Shown piece by piece: positions 34,053-43,700 of a stretch of 64,000 bases of DNA. Origin of the DNA: Filimonas effusa (GTDB taxonomy: Bacteria > Bacteroidota > Bacteroidia > Chitinophagales > Chitinophagaceae); NCBI RefSeq assembly GCF_004118675.1, contig NZ_SDHZ01000001.1, positions 620,001 through 684,000 of the forward strand. Reading direction: 5' to 3'. Under the pieces are notes generated by a model, which saw only the letters and a program-made list of their open reading frames with translations, was not told where the DNA came from and did not search any database. Within the stretch, counting starts at the first letter, position 1; every line of letters begins with the position of its first letter. The position numbers and the translations under genes are program-made.

Positions 34053-35765
34053 ATGCTCACTAAGGAACAAGAAGCAGTAGTACGGAGTTCAGGAAATATA
34101 AAGATCAATGCAGTAGCAGGTTCGGGCAAAACAACCACATTGCTGGCTTACGCAGGCGCTCGCCCCGGCCAGCGCATCCTCTATCTGGCGTTCAATAAAG
34201 CCGTAAAGCTGGAAGCTGAAAAGAAATTTGCCGATAAAGGATATACTCATGTAAGGGTAGAAACGGCCCATTCCCTGGCCTATTCCTATATCATCCCCGG
34301 TTCACCATATACCCTGAAAAAAGAAGGGTATAAGATCCCGGAAATCGCATCCATCCTTGAGCTCACGCAATATACCGGTAAACATACCGGGTACATCATA
34401 GCTACCCATATAAATGCCTGGACAGCCTGGTTCTGTAATAGCGATAAGCAGAAACTGCAGGAGCTCGACTATGCTGCCACCATAACCGAGCCCGAAGCGC
34501 ACGAGTTCGTTACCCGGCATATAAACGTGATCCTGCATCAGTCACGTCTCTTCCTTGATAAAATGAACCGCGCTGCCATTCCCATTACACACGACTTCTA
34601 CCTGAAGAAATTCCAGTTGAGTAAACCCATCCTGCCTTTCGATACTATCCTTTTCGATGAGGGCCAGGATGCTTCAGAAGCCATGCTGCACGTGTTCCTT
34701 TCACAATCCGCTATAAAAGTGATCGTAGGCGACCAGCACCAGCAGATCTATGGCTGGCGTTATGCTGTAAACTCCCTGGAGAAGGTCGATTATCCCACTT
34801 TTCAGCTTAGCACCAGCTTTCGCTTTAGCCAGGATATCGCCGACCTTGCCGCCAGTGTTATTGCCTGGAAAAAACGGATCCGTAAACCTGCCCGTATCTC
34901 TATAACAGGTGCAGGAAAACCACTTAACAAAGTGGGAACCAGGGCTGTATTGGCAAGAACAAATGCCGGCCTGCTGGTTAAGGCCATTGAAATGCTCATC
35001 GAAAAAAAGGAGATCAGGTCTGTTTATTTCGAAGGCCGTATCGAGAACTATACTTATGCCGCCGATGGCGCCTCCATCTACGATGTTTTAAACCTCTATA
35101 CCGGCGAAAAAGACCGTATTCGCGACCCGCTTATCGCCGCTATGGCTTCCATGGACGAACTGGAAGAATACATCGATAACACCGGCGATGCACAGCTGAG
35201 TATGCTGGTCGATCTTGTAATGGAATATGGCCGCAAGATCCCGGGATACATAAAAAAACTGAAAGAAGGTCATCTCGAACACAACGACAAGCACAAGGCC
35301 GATATGATCTTCTCCACCGTGCACCGTTGTAAAGGAATTGAGTATGATGAAGTTACACTGGCTGCCGATTTTATTACTGAAGATAAACTGTCAGCATTTA
35401 TGGCACGCCACGACGACATAGACCTTGACAAGCTCTCCGAGGAAATAAATCTGTTGTATGTTGCCGTCACCCGTACAAAAGGCAACATCAATATTCCCGA
35501 AGAACTCCTCAAGCGTAAAGAAGAGGAAGTTGTTGATGAGCAGCAATTGCCAAAACGTACTTTTATCAACACTGCGGCCAGAAGCCGTACTTATCAGGCA
35601 GTTGCTATGCCAGGCGCAAAACAACAAAGGCCCTGGAAAAACAGTGAAGATCTCAGGCTGCTTCAGATGTTCGATCAGGGCAAGCCTGTCATCGAATTGG
35701 CTAAATTCTTTGCACGCACTCCTGTCGACATCATAAAACGGGTCAAATACCTGCGGGGTGGTTAA
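34053..35765 (+). CDS. UvrD/Rep-like superfamily 1 DNA helicase
   Basis: This ATP-dependent helicase of 570 residues has Walker A NAVAGSGKTTT (19-29), motif II ILFDEGQDA, motif III GDQHQQIYGWRYA, motif IV-like STSFRFSQDIA, motif V STVHRCKGIEYDEV and motif VI LLYVAVTRTKGNI. It is shorter than UvrD, with reduced 1B/2B insertions. The last 45 residues, RPWKNSEDLRLLQMF to IIKRVKYL, form a helical Myb/SANT-like module that may bind DNA. The ATG at 34053 is chosen because of the promoter. It acts in repair, recombination or plasmid/phage defence; the precise role is unknown. Confidence 0.9.
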   Translation: MLTKEQEAVVRSSGNIKINAVAGSGKTTTLLAYAGARPGQRILYLAFNKAVKLEAEKKFADKGYTHVRVETAHSLAYSYIIPGSPYTLKKEGYKIPEIASILELTQYTGKHTGYIIATHINAWTAWFCNSDKQKLQELDYAATITEPEAHEFVTRHINVILHQSRLFLDKMNRAAIPITHDFYLKKFQLSKPILPFDTILFDEGQDASEAMLHVFLSQSAIKVIVGDQHQQIYGWRYAVNSLEKVDYPTFQLSTSFRFSQDIADLAASVIAWKKRIRKPARISITGAGKPLNKVGTRAVLARTNAGLLVKAIEMLIEKKEIRSVYFEGRIENYTYAADGASIYDVLNLYTGEKDRIRDPLIAAMASMDELEEYIDNTGDAQLSMLVDLVMEYGRKIPGYIKKLKEGHLEHNDKHKADMIFSTVHRCKGIEYDEVTLAADFITEDKLSAFMARHDDIDLDKLSEEINLLYVAVTRTKGNINIPEELLKRKEEEVVDEQQLPKRTFINTAARSRTYQAVAMPGAKQQRPWKNSEDLRLLQMFDQGKPVIELAKFFARTPVDIIKRVKYLRGG

Positions 35766-35766
35766 A

Positions 35767-35994
35767 CTACTGGTTTCCGCCCGCCTTTTTCCTGTTATAG
35801 AGGAAGAACCCGATTTGAATAAGCGCAACAACTGCCGTTATCCCGGTAATCGCTAACGCCACGATCATGATGGCATATCTGAGTGTAGAAAAATGAGAGC
35901 TGGATCCTCTTAGCAAAGAACTGTATATAACATACATAGCACAAAACGATACTGCCAGGCGCCACAAGGGTGACTTAGTGATCTTGGATTTCAT
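35767..35994 (-). CDS. Small two-helix membrane protein, hypothetical
   Basis: This 75-residue protein has two hydrophobic helices, WRLAVSFCAMYVIYSSLL and IMIVALAITGITAVVALIQIGF, and basic ends. No family is recognised. The stop codon lies 1 bp from the helicase stop in the convergent direction. Its length and hydrophobicity profile favour a real gene, but homologs would be needed to be sure. Confidence 0.55.
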   Translation of the reverse strand: MKSKITKSPLWRLAVSFCAMYVIYSSLLRGSSSHFSTLRYAIMIVALAITGITAVVALIQIGFFLYNRKKAGGNQ

Positions 35995-36097
35995 CTGCGA
36001 ATATTAAAGCGGAAAATTACCTGAATCTCCGCTCAATCTCAGTCCCATTGGTCCCAATTATAACGCCGGTTACCGGCACCTGCTTGTGAACCAACAA

Positions 36098-37192
36098 TTA
36101 CAAATTGGTACAACTATTACCCGTCAGGGTAGCGCCTGCGCCTGTAGAGCCGGTTACCGCTGCTTTTACGGCCGAGTTATCAAGCGTATTTAGGGTATAG
36201 GGTGGCGCGAAGGCATTGACCCCGTTTCCTGCCGTATTCCCCGTAACGCTGATGAATATATTGTTCTTCTCCTGCACAGCTGTAGAATTGTTGCTCATCA
36301 GGTCTATCGGGCGTTTTACATTCTCGAACACGTTGGCCTCTACCAGTATATCCGCTTCAAAGCCCGCCTGCACGCAGCTCGAACTAACTGTACTGTTGAA
36401 ATAACTGTTTACAACATGTACTTTCCCAAAACGTACCCTTGGCATCCGCGCTACACAGCCGGGAGCCCACCAGCAACGGATAAAACTGATCCGTAAATGC
36501 CCCCTGTCGCCGGTGGCATCGTCACTGGAACCTATAAGGTTCGAAAAACGATGATCATTGGAACCGCCGCTGCCGCCCGCACGCGGAGCTTTCAGATAAC
36601 TGAATTTGCAATAAGTGGCGGTAATATAGTCCGACATATTCTTGAAGTCTAAATTGCCGTCAACACCATCCTGGAACTCACAGTGATCCAGCCATACATT
36701 GCTGCAGTTGTCTATGGTCATATTATCCTGGCCATCCACATCATAAGCACCGGCTCCCTCAAATACAAGGTTGCGTATAATGATGTTGCTGCACCTTTTC
36801 ATATAAATGATGCCCGAATTATTTTGTGTCTGGTCTTCTGACACCAATCTCGCGCCGGGCACACCGAACAGTGTTTTGCCACTTTGATCCTGGAAGCTGA
36901 TTCGCCCGCCCGATGGAATGGTAATACTTCCACTCACCTGTATCACTTTTACACTTTTGTTCTCGATAGCGGCCTTTAGTGTTGCATAGGTCGACACCAC
37001 TGTCGCAGTAGCCGATCCACCACCGGTAGTGCCGCCGTTTTGTGATGCCCATCCCGGGGCTGTACACACAGTGGCGGCAGGAGGGGCCTCCGGCCCTGTA
37101 GACGAATTGTTCTCTGCCTTCTTTGCACAGCTTAAACATATAAATGCCAATGATATGGCAGCCAGCGGAATGGTAACAAATTGAAGTCTCAT
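36098..37192 (-). CDS. Pectate lyase family 1 lipoprotein
   Basis: This protein of 364 residues has a lipoprotein signal (AFICLSCAKK), then a short Ser/Pro linker and a parallel beta-helix of the PL1 type. Visible PL1 features are NIIIRNLVFEG, WLDHCEFQDGVDGNLDFKN (calcium-binding Asp residues), and the catalytic Arg segment RMPRVRFGKVHVVNSYF. It should cleave polygalacturonate by beta-elimination, with calcium, on the cell surface or in the periplasm. The start at 37192 (MRLQF) gives a clean signal; a longer frame to 37357 looks like untranslated leader. No SusCD pair is directly attached; the one at 40.8 kb lies beyond two small lipoprotein genes. Confidence 0.9.
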   Translation of the reverse strand: MRLQFVTIPLAAISLAFICLSCAKKAENNSSTGPEAPPAATVCTAPGWASQNGGTTGGGSATATVVSTYATLKAAIENKSVKVIQVSGSITIPSGGRISFQDQSGKTLFGVPGARLVSEDQTQNNSGIIYMKRCSNIIIRNLVFEGAGAYDVDGQDNMTIDNCSNVWLDHCEFQDGVDGNLDFKNMSDYITATYCKFSYLKAPRAGGSGGSNDHRFSNLIGSSDDATGDRGHLRISFIRCWWAPGCVARMPRVRFGKVHVVNSYFNSTVSSSCVQAGFEADILVEANVFENVKRPIDLMSNNSTAVQEKNNIFISVTGNTAGNGVNAFAPPYTLNTLDNSAVKAAVTGSTGAGATLTGNSCTNL

Positions 37193-37438
37193 ATATGACA
37201 AGCGGTTAATGGTGGTTACACCAGTTTGATATAACGCCTTAGCATTATAAAAGCAATCATTATCATAACAAATTTGAGTGAACTCCCCGTATCTGTTGTC
37301 TTTTTTTGCGCAATCGTTCCCGCTTGCCAGGTACCTGAAACGGTGGTTGTTGCCCAAAACGCTTTAACATTGTATTAACCGGTAGAACTTATGGACATAA
37401 CCCCGGCTGGCATCTCATTCCTCTTAAAAATATTTCCT

Positions 37439-38152
37439 ATGCGTAACGCACTATCACTCCTCGTAGTTACTACCGGCCTTTTCATGGCTTGTAGTACCCC
37501 TTCCAAAGAAAAGCAGATTGAGGTCACCGGTGAAGCTACCATGAAGGTGGTCCCCGACATGGTTGAGTTCTCATTAAGTGCTGCTAATGTTAAACCGGCT
37601 ATGAAAGATGCCGTTGCCGAAACCCAGGCTGCCGTAAATGAAATCCTCGCCGTCTGCAAAAAATACGTGCAAAGTGAATCCGACATAAAAGTCAGTGCCA
37701 TCTCCACCAATAAGTCGTACGACTACCGTGGCGGCCGCGACCTTTTTAACGGCTACGAAGCCTCCCAGGTGCTCGACGTTACACTGAAAGATATTACCCG
37801 TATGGAGCGCTTTACAGAAGAACTGCTGGCTACAAAGATCTCCCGTATCAACAATATCCGTTATAACCACACGAAGTCAGACAGCATTATGAGAGAAGTG
37901 AACCTCCTGGCATTGGAAGATGCCCGCAAAACCGCAGGCAAAATGTGCGATAAAATGGACGTCTCTGTCGGCAAAGTGCTCTATCTCTCCAATTACAACC
38001 GTAGCAATGCATTCGATCGCGGTGTAAGTTATGCCGGCTCCGATTATAATCTCCAGCTCTATAACAAGGGTTTTGGTGGCGCCGGTTTCAAAATGACAGC
38101 CGAGATCCTCGAATTCAGAGGCAGCGCCTACGCGTCCTTTGCTATAAATTAA
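37439..38152 (+). CDS. SIMPL-domain (DUF541) lipoprotein
   Basis: This protein of 237 residues has a lipoprotein signal (TTGLFMACSTP) and one SIMPL domain. Signature segments are IEVTGEATMKVVPDMVEFSL at the N-terminus and ALEDARKTAGKM in the middle. SIMPL proteins such as E. coli YggE are periplasmic or outer-membrane associated and are linked to oxidative stress tolerance; the mechanism is unknown. The ATG at 37439 is preferred over 37391 because the signal peptide starts there. It is divergent from the pectate lyase. Confidence 0.87.
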   Translation: MRNALSLLVVTTGLFMACSTPSKEKQIEVTGEATMKVVPDMVEFSLSAANVKPAMKDAVAETQAAVNEILAVCKKYVQSESDIKVSAISTNKSYDYRGGRDLFNGYEASQVLDVTLKDITRMERFTEELLATKISRINNIRYNHTKSDSIMREVNLLALEDARKTAGKMCDKMDVSVGKVLYLSNYNRSNAFDRGVSYAGSDYNLQLYNKGFGGAGFKMTAEILEFRGSAYASFAIN

Positions 38153-38211
38153 AATATTTCTCCTGCGCAACGGTTTATGAAAGGCAGTCGTCATTTTATA
38201 TAAAAACAACC

Positions 38212-38613
38212 ATGAAATACTTACTGCTCTGTATAACAATAACGCTGGCCGCTGCCTGTGCCAAATCTTCCGGTTCTGCTGCCAATGATTCTCTGGTAGG
38301 AGCCTGGCGGATGATAAGATATACGGGCGGAATTGCCGGCGTCGACTTAACATTAAAACCGGAAAACAGGAATACCCTGATTACCTTTTCTCAGGATAGC
38401 TTGTATCGTGTCTTCAACAACAATACTTTAATCTTCGAATGCCGGTACACAGAAACCACCGAAGCACAGGATGGAGAAACGATCAAAGTGTTGAACATAA
38501 AAAGACCTGAATTCCTCTTGAAAAACCGGATGACGCTTCATAACGACACCTTGTATTTGGTGCCACTCGAAATAAAGGATGCTTTCAATAGCTACTATAT
38601 CAGGGAGGAATAA
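38212..38613 (+). CDS. Lipocalin-like lipoprotein, hypothetical
   Basis: This protein of 133 residues has a lipoprotein signal (ITLAAACAKSS) and a beta-rich domain beginning SLVGAWRMIRYTGG, as in lipocalin-like domains of Bacteroidota. No ligand can be inferred. It lies 59 bp after the SIMPL gene and ends before the sigma-factor promoter, so it may share a transcript with the SIMPL gene. Confidence 0.7.
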   Translation: MKYLLLCITITLAAACAKSSGSAANDSLVGAWRMIRYTGGIAGVDLTLKPENRNTLITFSQDSLYRVFNNNTLIFECRYTETTEAQDGETIKVLNIKRPEFLLKNRMTLHNDTLYLVPLEIKDAFNSYYIREE

Positions 38614-38681
38614 ATAAACACATTACAGCCGTCACCGGTTGACCGTAATACCGGCGGCGGCTTTCTTTCTGCCGAACATTG

Positions 38682-38689
38682 TACCTTTG
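38682..38689 (+). promoter_or_regulatory. -7 promoter element TACCTTTG before the ECF sigma gene
   Basis: Exact TAnnTTTG match. Transcription would start near 38695, so translation must begin downstream, which supports the TTG at 38708 rather than the upstream in-frame TTG at 38639. Confidence 0.55.
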
Positions 38690-38707
38690 CTGCTAAAACT
38701 GGCCATT

Positions 38708-39307
38708 TTGCAGCGGGTTTCTTCCGAATACAACGAACTGGAATTGTTGAAGTTGATAGCAGACGGCGACGAAAATGCCTTCAGGGAGTTCTTCGTCCGT
38801 TACCGCGAAAAGCTTTATTCCTTCGTCTTCCGTATCACTAAATCCGCACACGCTACCGAAGAGCTTGTCCAGGATATCTTCCTGAAATGCTGGACAAACA
38901 GGCAGGCCTTTAGCGCAGTCTCCAATCCCGATGGCTACCTTTTCTTTATGGCCAGGAATAAAAGCATCGATTATCTGCGCAAACTCGCTAATGAGTCTGC
39001 CATGCTCGAAAAGGTCTGGAAAAATATCGCAGCCTCCCGCAATAGCACCGAAGAACACATCAACATGCAGGAAGTACGCGGCATCATCGATTCCGCCCTG
39101 GAACAGTTGACGCCACAAAGACGTACCGTTTTCCATCTTAGCCGTTATGAAGGACTTACCCACCGCCAGATAGCAGAACGCCTGCAGCTCTCCGAAGGTA
39201 CCATCCGTAATATTATCTCCGAAGTGCTGCAACACGTCCGAACCCGCCTGAAACAACACGACATCACACTGGCGATTGCTTTTTCTATAGTTTTCAATGT
39301 GTTATAA
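38708..39307 (+). CDS. ECF RNA polymerase sigma factor (Bacteroidota FecI-like)
   Basis: This sigma-70 family factor has 199 residues from the TTG at 38708. Region 2 covers LIADGDENAFREFFVRYREKL to EELVQDIFLKCWTNR, and region 4 carries LTPQRRTVFHLSRYEGLTHRQIAERLQLSEGTIRNIISEVL. A C-terminal helix follows. In Bacteroidota such factors act with a FecR anti-sigma and a SusC receptor that has a signalling domain; all three are encoded here in order. No ATG start exists in a sensible place. TTG at 38708 is inferred from the promoter and the usual length of the family. Confidence 0.88.
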   Translation: MQRVSSEYNELELLKLIADGDENAFREFFVRYREKLYSFVFRITKSAHATEELVQDIFLKCWTNRQAFSAVSNPDGYLFFMARNKSIDYLRKLANESAMLEKVWKNIAASRNSTEEHINMQEVRGIIDSALEQLTPQRRTVFHLSRYEGLTHRQIAERLQLSEGTIRNIISEVLQHVRTRLKQHDITLAIAFSIVFNVL

Positions 39308-39396
39308 CTATTTTGCTTTTTTTTCGGTTATTTCATGACATATCCTTTCCCCGTACGTCTTTATTGGTATGGAGGGCATGATAAAGCTTTAATTAA

Positions 39397-40596
39397 ATGG
39401 AATTGAACCCCATAGATCAGGAACGTATCGGATATCTTTTAAAGCAGTACGCTGCCGGCAATTGCGCGCGTCCGGAATTGGATGAGCTGATGTCCTTTAT
39501 ACGTAATGCCGGTAAGGATGAACCCTTCCATCAGGCATTATCCGACGAATGGAAGGCAATAACGATACGTACACCGCTGCTGCCGGTAGCCTGGGAACAA
39601 ATGTTCGATGAAATTATTACAACAGAACCCGCGTCTGAACAACTGCCCGACATGAAACGCAGAGCGGTAAACATATTTCGCTGGACTGCTGCCGCTGCGG
39701 TATTGCTCCTCTTAGCAACAGGGGCCATGTTATGGATCAGGAACGGTGAGCTGGCTGCTCCGGCTAAAACCCCGGTTGCTGTTAATGATGTAGCGCCCGG
39801 ACACGAAGGCGCGATCCTTACGCTCGCCAATGGCAGCGTGGTAATATTGGATACCGCAGCTAACGGTAATATTGCTACCCAGGCTAATGTGAATGTCTCC
39901 AAACAAAACGGACAACTGGTATATCACGACAATGCAGCAACATCTGCTGCTGAAACAATGATGAATACGCTTGCAACTCCTCGTGGCCGTCAGTATCAAT
40001 TGGTCTTGCCCGATGGTACCAGGGCTTGGCTTAATGCGGCTTCATCTATTCAATACCCCGCAGCATTCAGCGCAAAAGAACGCCGTGTGGCAATAACAGG
40101 TGAGGTTTATTTTGAAGTGGCTGCAAAAGCAGGCAGCCCGTTTGTCGTTAACGCCGCACAGCAGGAGCTCACCGTCCTGGGAACGCATTTTAATATCAAC
40201 GCATATAACAATGAAAATGCTATCCGCACAACGCTGCTGCAGGGTAGCGTGCGTATTCAGTCCCAAGACCATAATGGTAATAGCCTGCTGTTAGCGCCTG
40301 GCCAGCAATCGGTATTAAATGCAACAGGACTGAAAATGATAGACGTAGAAGCAGAGCAGTTTGTAGCATGGACAAAAGGACAGTTTTGGTTTCATCATGC
40401 CTCTGTAAAAGAAGTAATGCAACAGCTGGAACGCTGGTACAATATAGAGGTCGTGTACCAGGGAACTATACCCGCACACGACTTTGGAGGTAAGCTGGAA
40501 CGTAGCCTGCCGCTATCAGGAATATTACAGTTCCTCGAAAAAAGTGGTATTCACTATAAACTGCAGGAACGTACACTTACCATTATGCCCGATTGA
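39397..40596 (+). CDS. FecR family anti-sigma factor (DUF4974)
   Basis: This 399-residue protein has a cytoplasmic N-terminus that would bind the sigma factor, a single transmembrane helix near residue 92-110 (IFRWTAAAAVLLLLATGAML), and a periplasmic FecR domain with LPDGTRAWLNAASSIQYP and the GEVYFEVAAKAGSPFVV strand. A C-terminal DUF4974 domain (MQQLERWYNIEVVYQG) contacts the receptor signalling domain. It relays substrate occupancy of the SusC receptor to the sigma factor. It starts 89 bp after the sigma gene. Confidence 0.93.
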   Translation: MELNPIDQERIGYLLKQYAAGNCARPELDELMSFIRNAGKDEPFHQALSDEWKAITIRTPLLPVAWEQMFDEIITTEPASEQLPDMKRRAVNIFRWTAAAAVLLLLATGAMLWIRNGELAAPAKTPVAVNDVAPGHEGAILTLANGSVVILDTAANGNIATQANVNVSKQNGQLVYHDNAATSAAETMMNTLATPRGRQYQLVLPDGTRAWLNAASSIQYPAAFSAKERRVAITGEVYFEVAAKAGSPFVVNAAQQELTVLGTHFNINAYNNENAIRTTLLQGSVRIQSQDHNGNSLLLAPGQQSVLNATGLKMIDVEAEQFVAWTKGQFWFHHASVKEVMQQLERWYNIEVVYQGTIPAHDFGGKLERSLPLSGILQFLEKSGIHYKLQERTLTIMPD

Positions 40597-40655
40597 TAAA
40601 ATCCCTGATCAACATAAACAAACCACCAAAACAACTGAAATGATAAAAACTTAAG

Positions 40656-40710
40656 CCCTGCTCAACAGGGGACATAAAAAACCGGCAACCGACGGCAATC
40701 GGAAACCGGT
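40656..40710 (+). terminator. Two hairpins between fecR and susC (possible terminator or attenuator)
   Basis: The first hairpin is CCCTG-CTCAA-CAGGG at 40656-40670. The second is ACCGG (40681-40685) with CCGGT (40706-40710) enclosing CCGA with TCGG. Neither has a T-tract, so they may limit rather than end transcription between the regulatory and receptor genes. Confidence 0.4.
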
Positions 40711-40786
40711 ACATGTTATGGCTGCCTGTTATGTTACCAACGCGAATCAGTATCACATTGTTGACTTCCAAAACTACTACAAAAGT

Positions 40787-43700
40787 ATGCGATTTTACTT
40801 TTATGGAGTAGCGTGTAACCGCTTTGCTCCAAAACCATTACCCGTTGTACACGAGGATCACTCATCCCGGGTACTTCGGAGAAAACTGCTTATGATTATG
40901 AAGCTTACGTCTTTATTATTACTTGTGGCCTGTCTTAACGTCTGCGCAAAAGGCATTGGCCAAAAGGTAAGTTTTACCGGCAGGAATGTGCCGGTAGAGC
41001 AGGTGTTTAGTGCCATCGAAAAACAAACAGGTTACGTCGTTTTCTTTGACTACGCAAGCCTCGGCGGTGTAAAAAATGTGACCGTTTCAGTAAAAGATGC
41101 CGGCATCACCGAACTGCTGCGCGCCTGCTTTAAAGATGAATCCATCGACTTTAGTATCCAGGGCAGGAATATTCTTATCAGCAGGAAACAACAGGCAGAA
41201 GGCTTTGTGCCGCCACCGCCGCCCGTTGATCTCAAAGGTAAGGTGATCGATTCTTTAGGTAATCCTCTGCCAGGTGCCACCATCATGTTCAAAGGTTCTA
41301 AAAAGGGCATCCAGGCCGATGAAAAAGGCGAATTCACGCTCAAGGGTATAGGAGAGGAGACGCCCCTGGTGATCTCCTACACGGGCTTTGAAACACGCGA
41401 ATTGAAAACGCCAAAAAATACGGCAACTACCTTCTATGTGATCCTGAAAGCCAGCAGCAACCCGCTCGACGAAACGGTAGTGCAGGCCTACGGTACTGTC
41501 TCCAAACGTTATAACGTTGGCTCCATCGCTAAAATAGGACGCGAAGAGATCCAGTCACAACCCGTAATGAATCCGCTGGCAGCGCTCGAAGGACGTGTGC
41601 CAGGCCTCCTCGTTACCACGCAGAGCGGGATCCCCGGCGCTATGATGAAGGTGCAGGTAAGAGGACAGAATACAATAGGTTCTTCTCCAATGTCTCCAAC
41701 GGCACGCACCCCGGACAATCCGTTGTTTATCATCGACGGTGTTCCCTTTGCTCCCCAGAACAATGCCTTCGATCTGTTACAGAACATCACCTATAACAAC
41801 GGTAATTACGGCGGCGGCTTAAGCCCTTTCGGTAATATCAACCCCGCCGATATCGAGAGTATCGAGGTGCTGAAAGACGCCGATGCTACAGCCATTTATG
41901 GTGCAAGAGGTGCCAATGGTGTCATCATCATCTCTACCCGTAAAGCCAATGTGGGTAAGGTAACCATGAACGGTAATATCTCCTCCGGCTTTAGCCGTGT
42001 ATCCCGTACTATGCCCATGATGAACACGGAACAATACCTGCAAATGCGCCGCCAGGCCTTTGCAAACGACAAGGCAACACCCGGTCTCAATACCTGGGAT
42101 TCTTATGCTCCGGATCTGCTGCTGTTCGATCAGAATAAACATACCGACTTTATGAAGGATCTTTTTGGCGGAACCGCAACAACACTGTCTGCAAGCCTCT
42201 TCCTGTCCGGAGGTAGCCCTACCAACTCTTTTTCTCTTAGCGCAGGCTATGATAAAGAATCTAATTACTTCCCCGGAACTTTTCTGCACGATCGTATGTC
42301 TATTAACTCCGGATTGCATCATAGCTCCTCCGACAGGCGTTTCTCTGCCGACTTTACCACAGGTTACTCTTACAGCCGTAATGCATTGCCGGGCAACCCC
42401 AGCATCACTTCTGCATTCACGCTTACTCCCAATTTTCCCGATCTGCTCAATCCAGATGGATCATTGATCTGGGACTATAAGGGAACCGCATACAGCTCTA
42501 TTATCTCAGGCTTTACAAACCCATATGCTTACCTGAAACAGAAAAGCGATGTAGGTTCGCAAAACCTGCTGACCAACCTCGCCCTTAGCTATCGCCTGCT
42601 TCCCGGGCTTACGTTAAGATCCAATATGGGATACAACCTGTTTACAAGCAACGAGTACAGGATCTATCCAATTGCTTCTCAGGATCCTTTTTCTTATTAT
42701 CTCCGTGGTGTAGCCAACAAAGCCAACTCAAGTAGCTATAGCTGGAACATTGAACCACAGCTTAACTACGTTCGCAAAATAGGCCAGGGTAAACTCGACG
42801 TGATGGCCGGTTTAACCTTCCTGAAAATGGCAGGCGGAAGCACAGTGCTTTCCGGTACCAATTACCTGAACGATCAGTTCCTCAACAACATCACCGCAGC
42901 AGGTACGATAACAGTATCCGATAGCTATTCCCCGTATAAATACCATGCAGTATTTGGCCGTGTCAACTATATCCACGCCAATAAATATATCCTGAACCTT
43001 ACAGGTAGGGCCGACGGCTCAAGCCGTTTTATAGAGGGGCGCCGCTGGGCGCAGTTCGGTGCCGTAGGCGCCGGATGGATCTTTACCGAAGAAAACTTCG
43101 CGCAGCCACTGCGGTCTGTGCTGAGCTTTGGTAAACTCAGGGGCAGCTATGGCTCTACCGGTAACGACAATGTAGCAGACTATATGTACTATTCCAATTG
43201 GAAAGTAATAAGTAACATCAATAACTACTTCGGTAGCCCGGGATACACTCCCACAAACCTGAATAACCCCGACTATAGCTGGAGTATTACCAAAAAGCTG
43301 GAGTTTGGTCTCGATGCAGGTTTCCTGAACGATAAAATTCTGCTGGGTGTAAGCTGGTTCCGCAACCGTAGCAGCAACCAGTTGGTGCAGTACGCACTGC
43401 CTACACAAACAGGTTTTAACAACGTTACCCGCAACTTTCAGGCAATGATCGAAAACAGCGGATGGGAATTTGTTCTTACTGCAACACCGTTGAAGGGTAA
43501 GAACCTTACTATGAAATCTTCCCTGAACCTCTCTGTTCCCAAAAATAAACTGGTAGCGTTCCCGGGTTTAGAATCTTCTTCCTACGGTAACATCTTTGTA
43601 GTAGGACAAAGTGTGAGCCTGGTTCGCGGTTACAGTTTTGCCGGTATCAATGAAACAACAGGTATCGCGGAGTTCAATACAAAGGCTGGCGGAAAAACCA

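Noticed and set aside
40718-40786. Longer SusC start
   Set aside because: The extra 23 residues overlap the hairpin region and precede a normal start; MRFYFYG at 40787 fits SusC leaders better.
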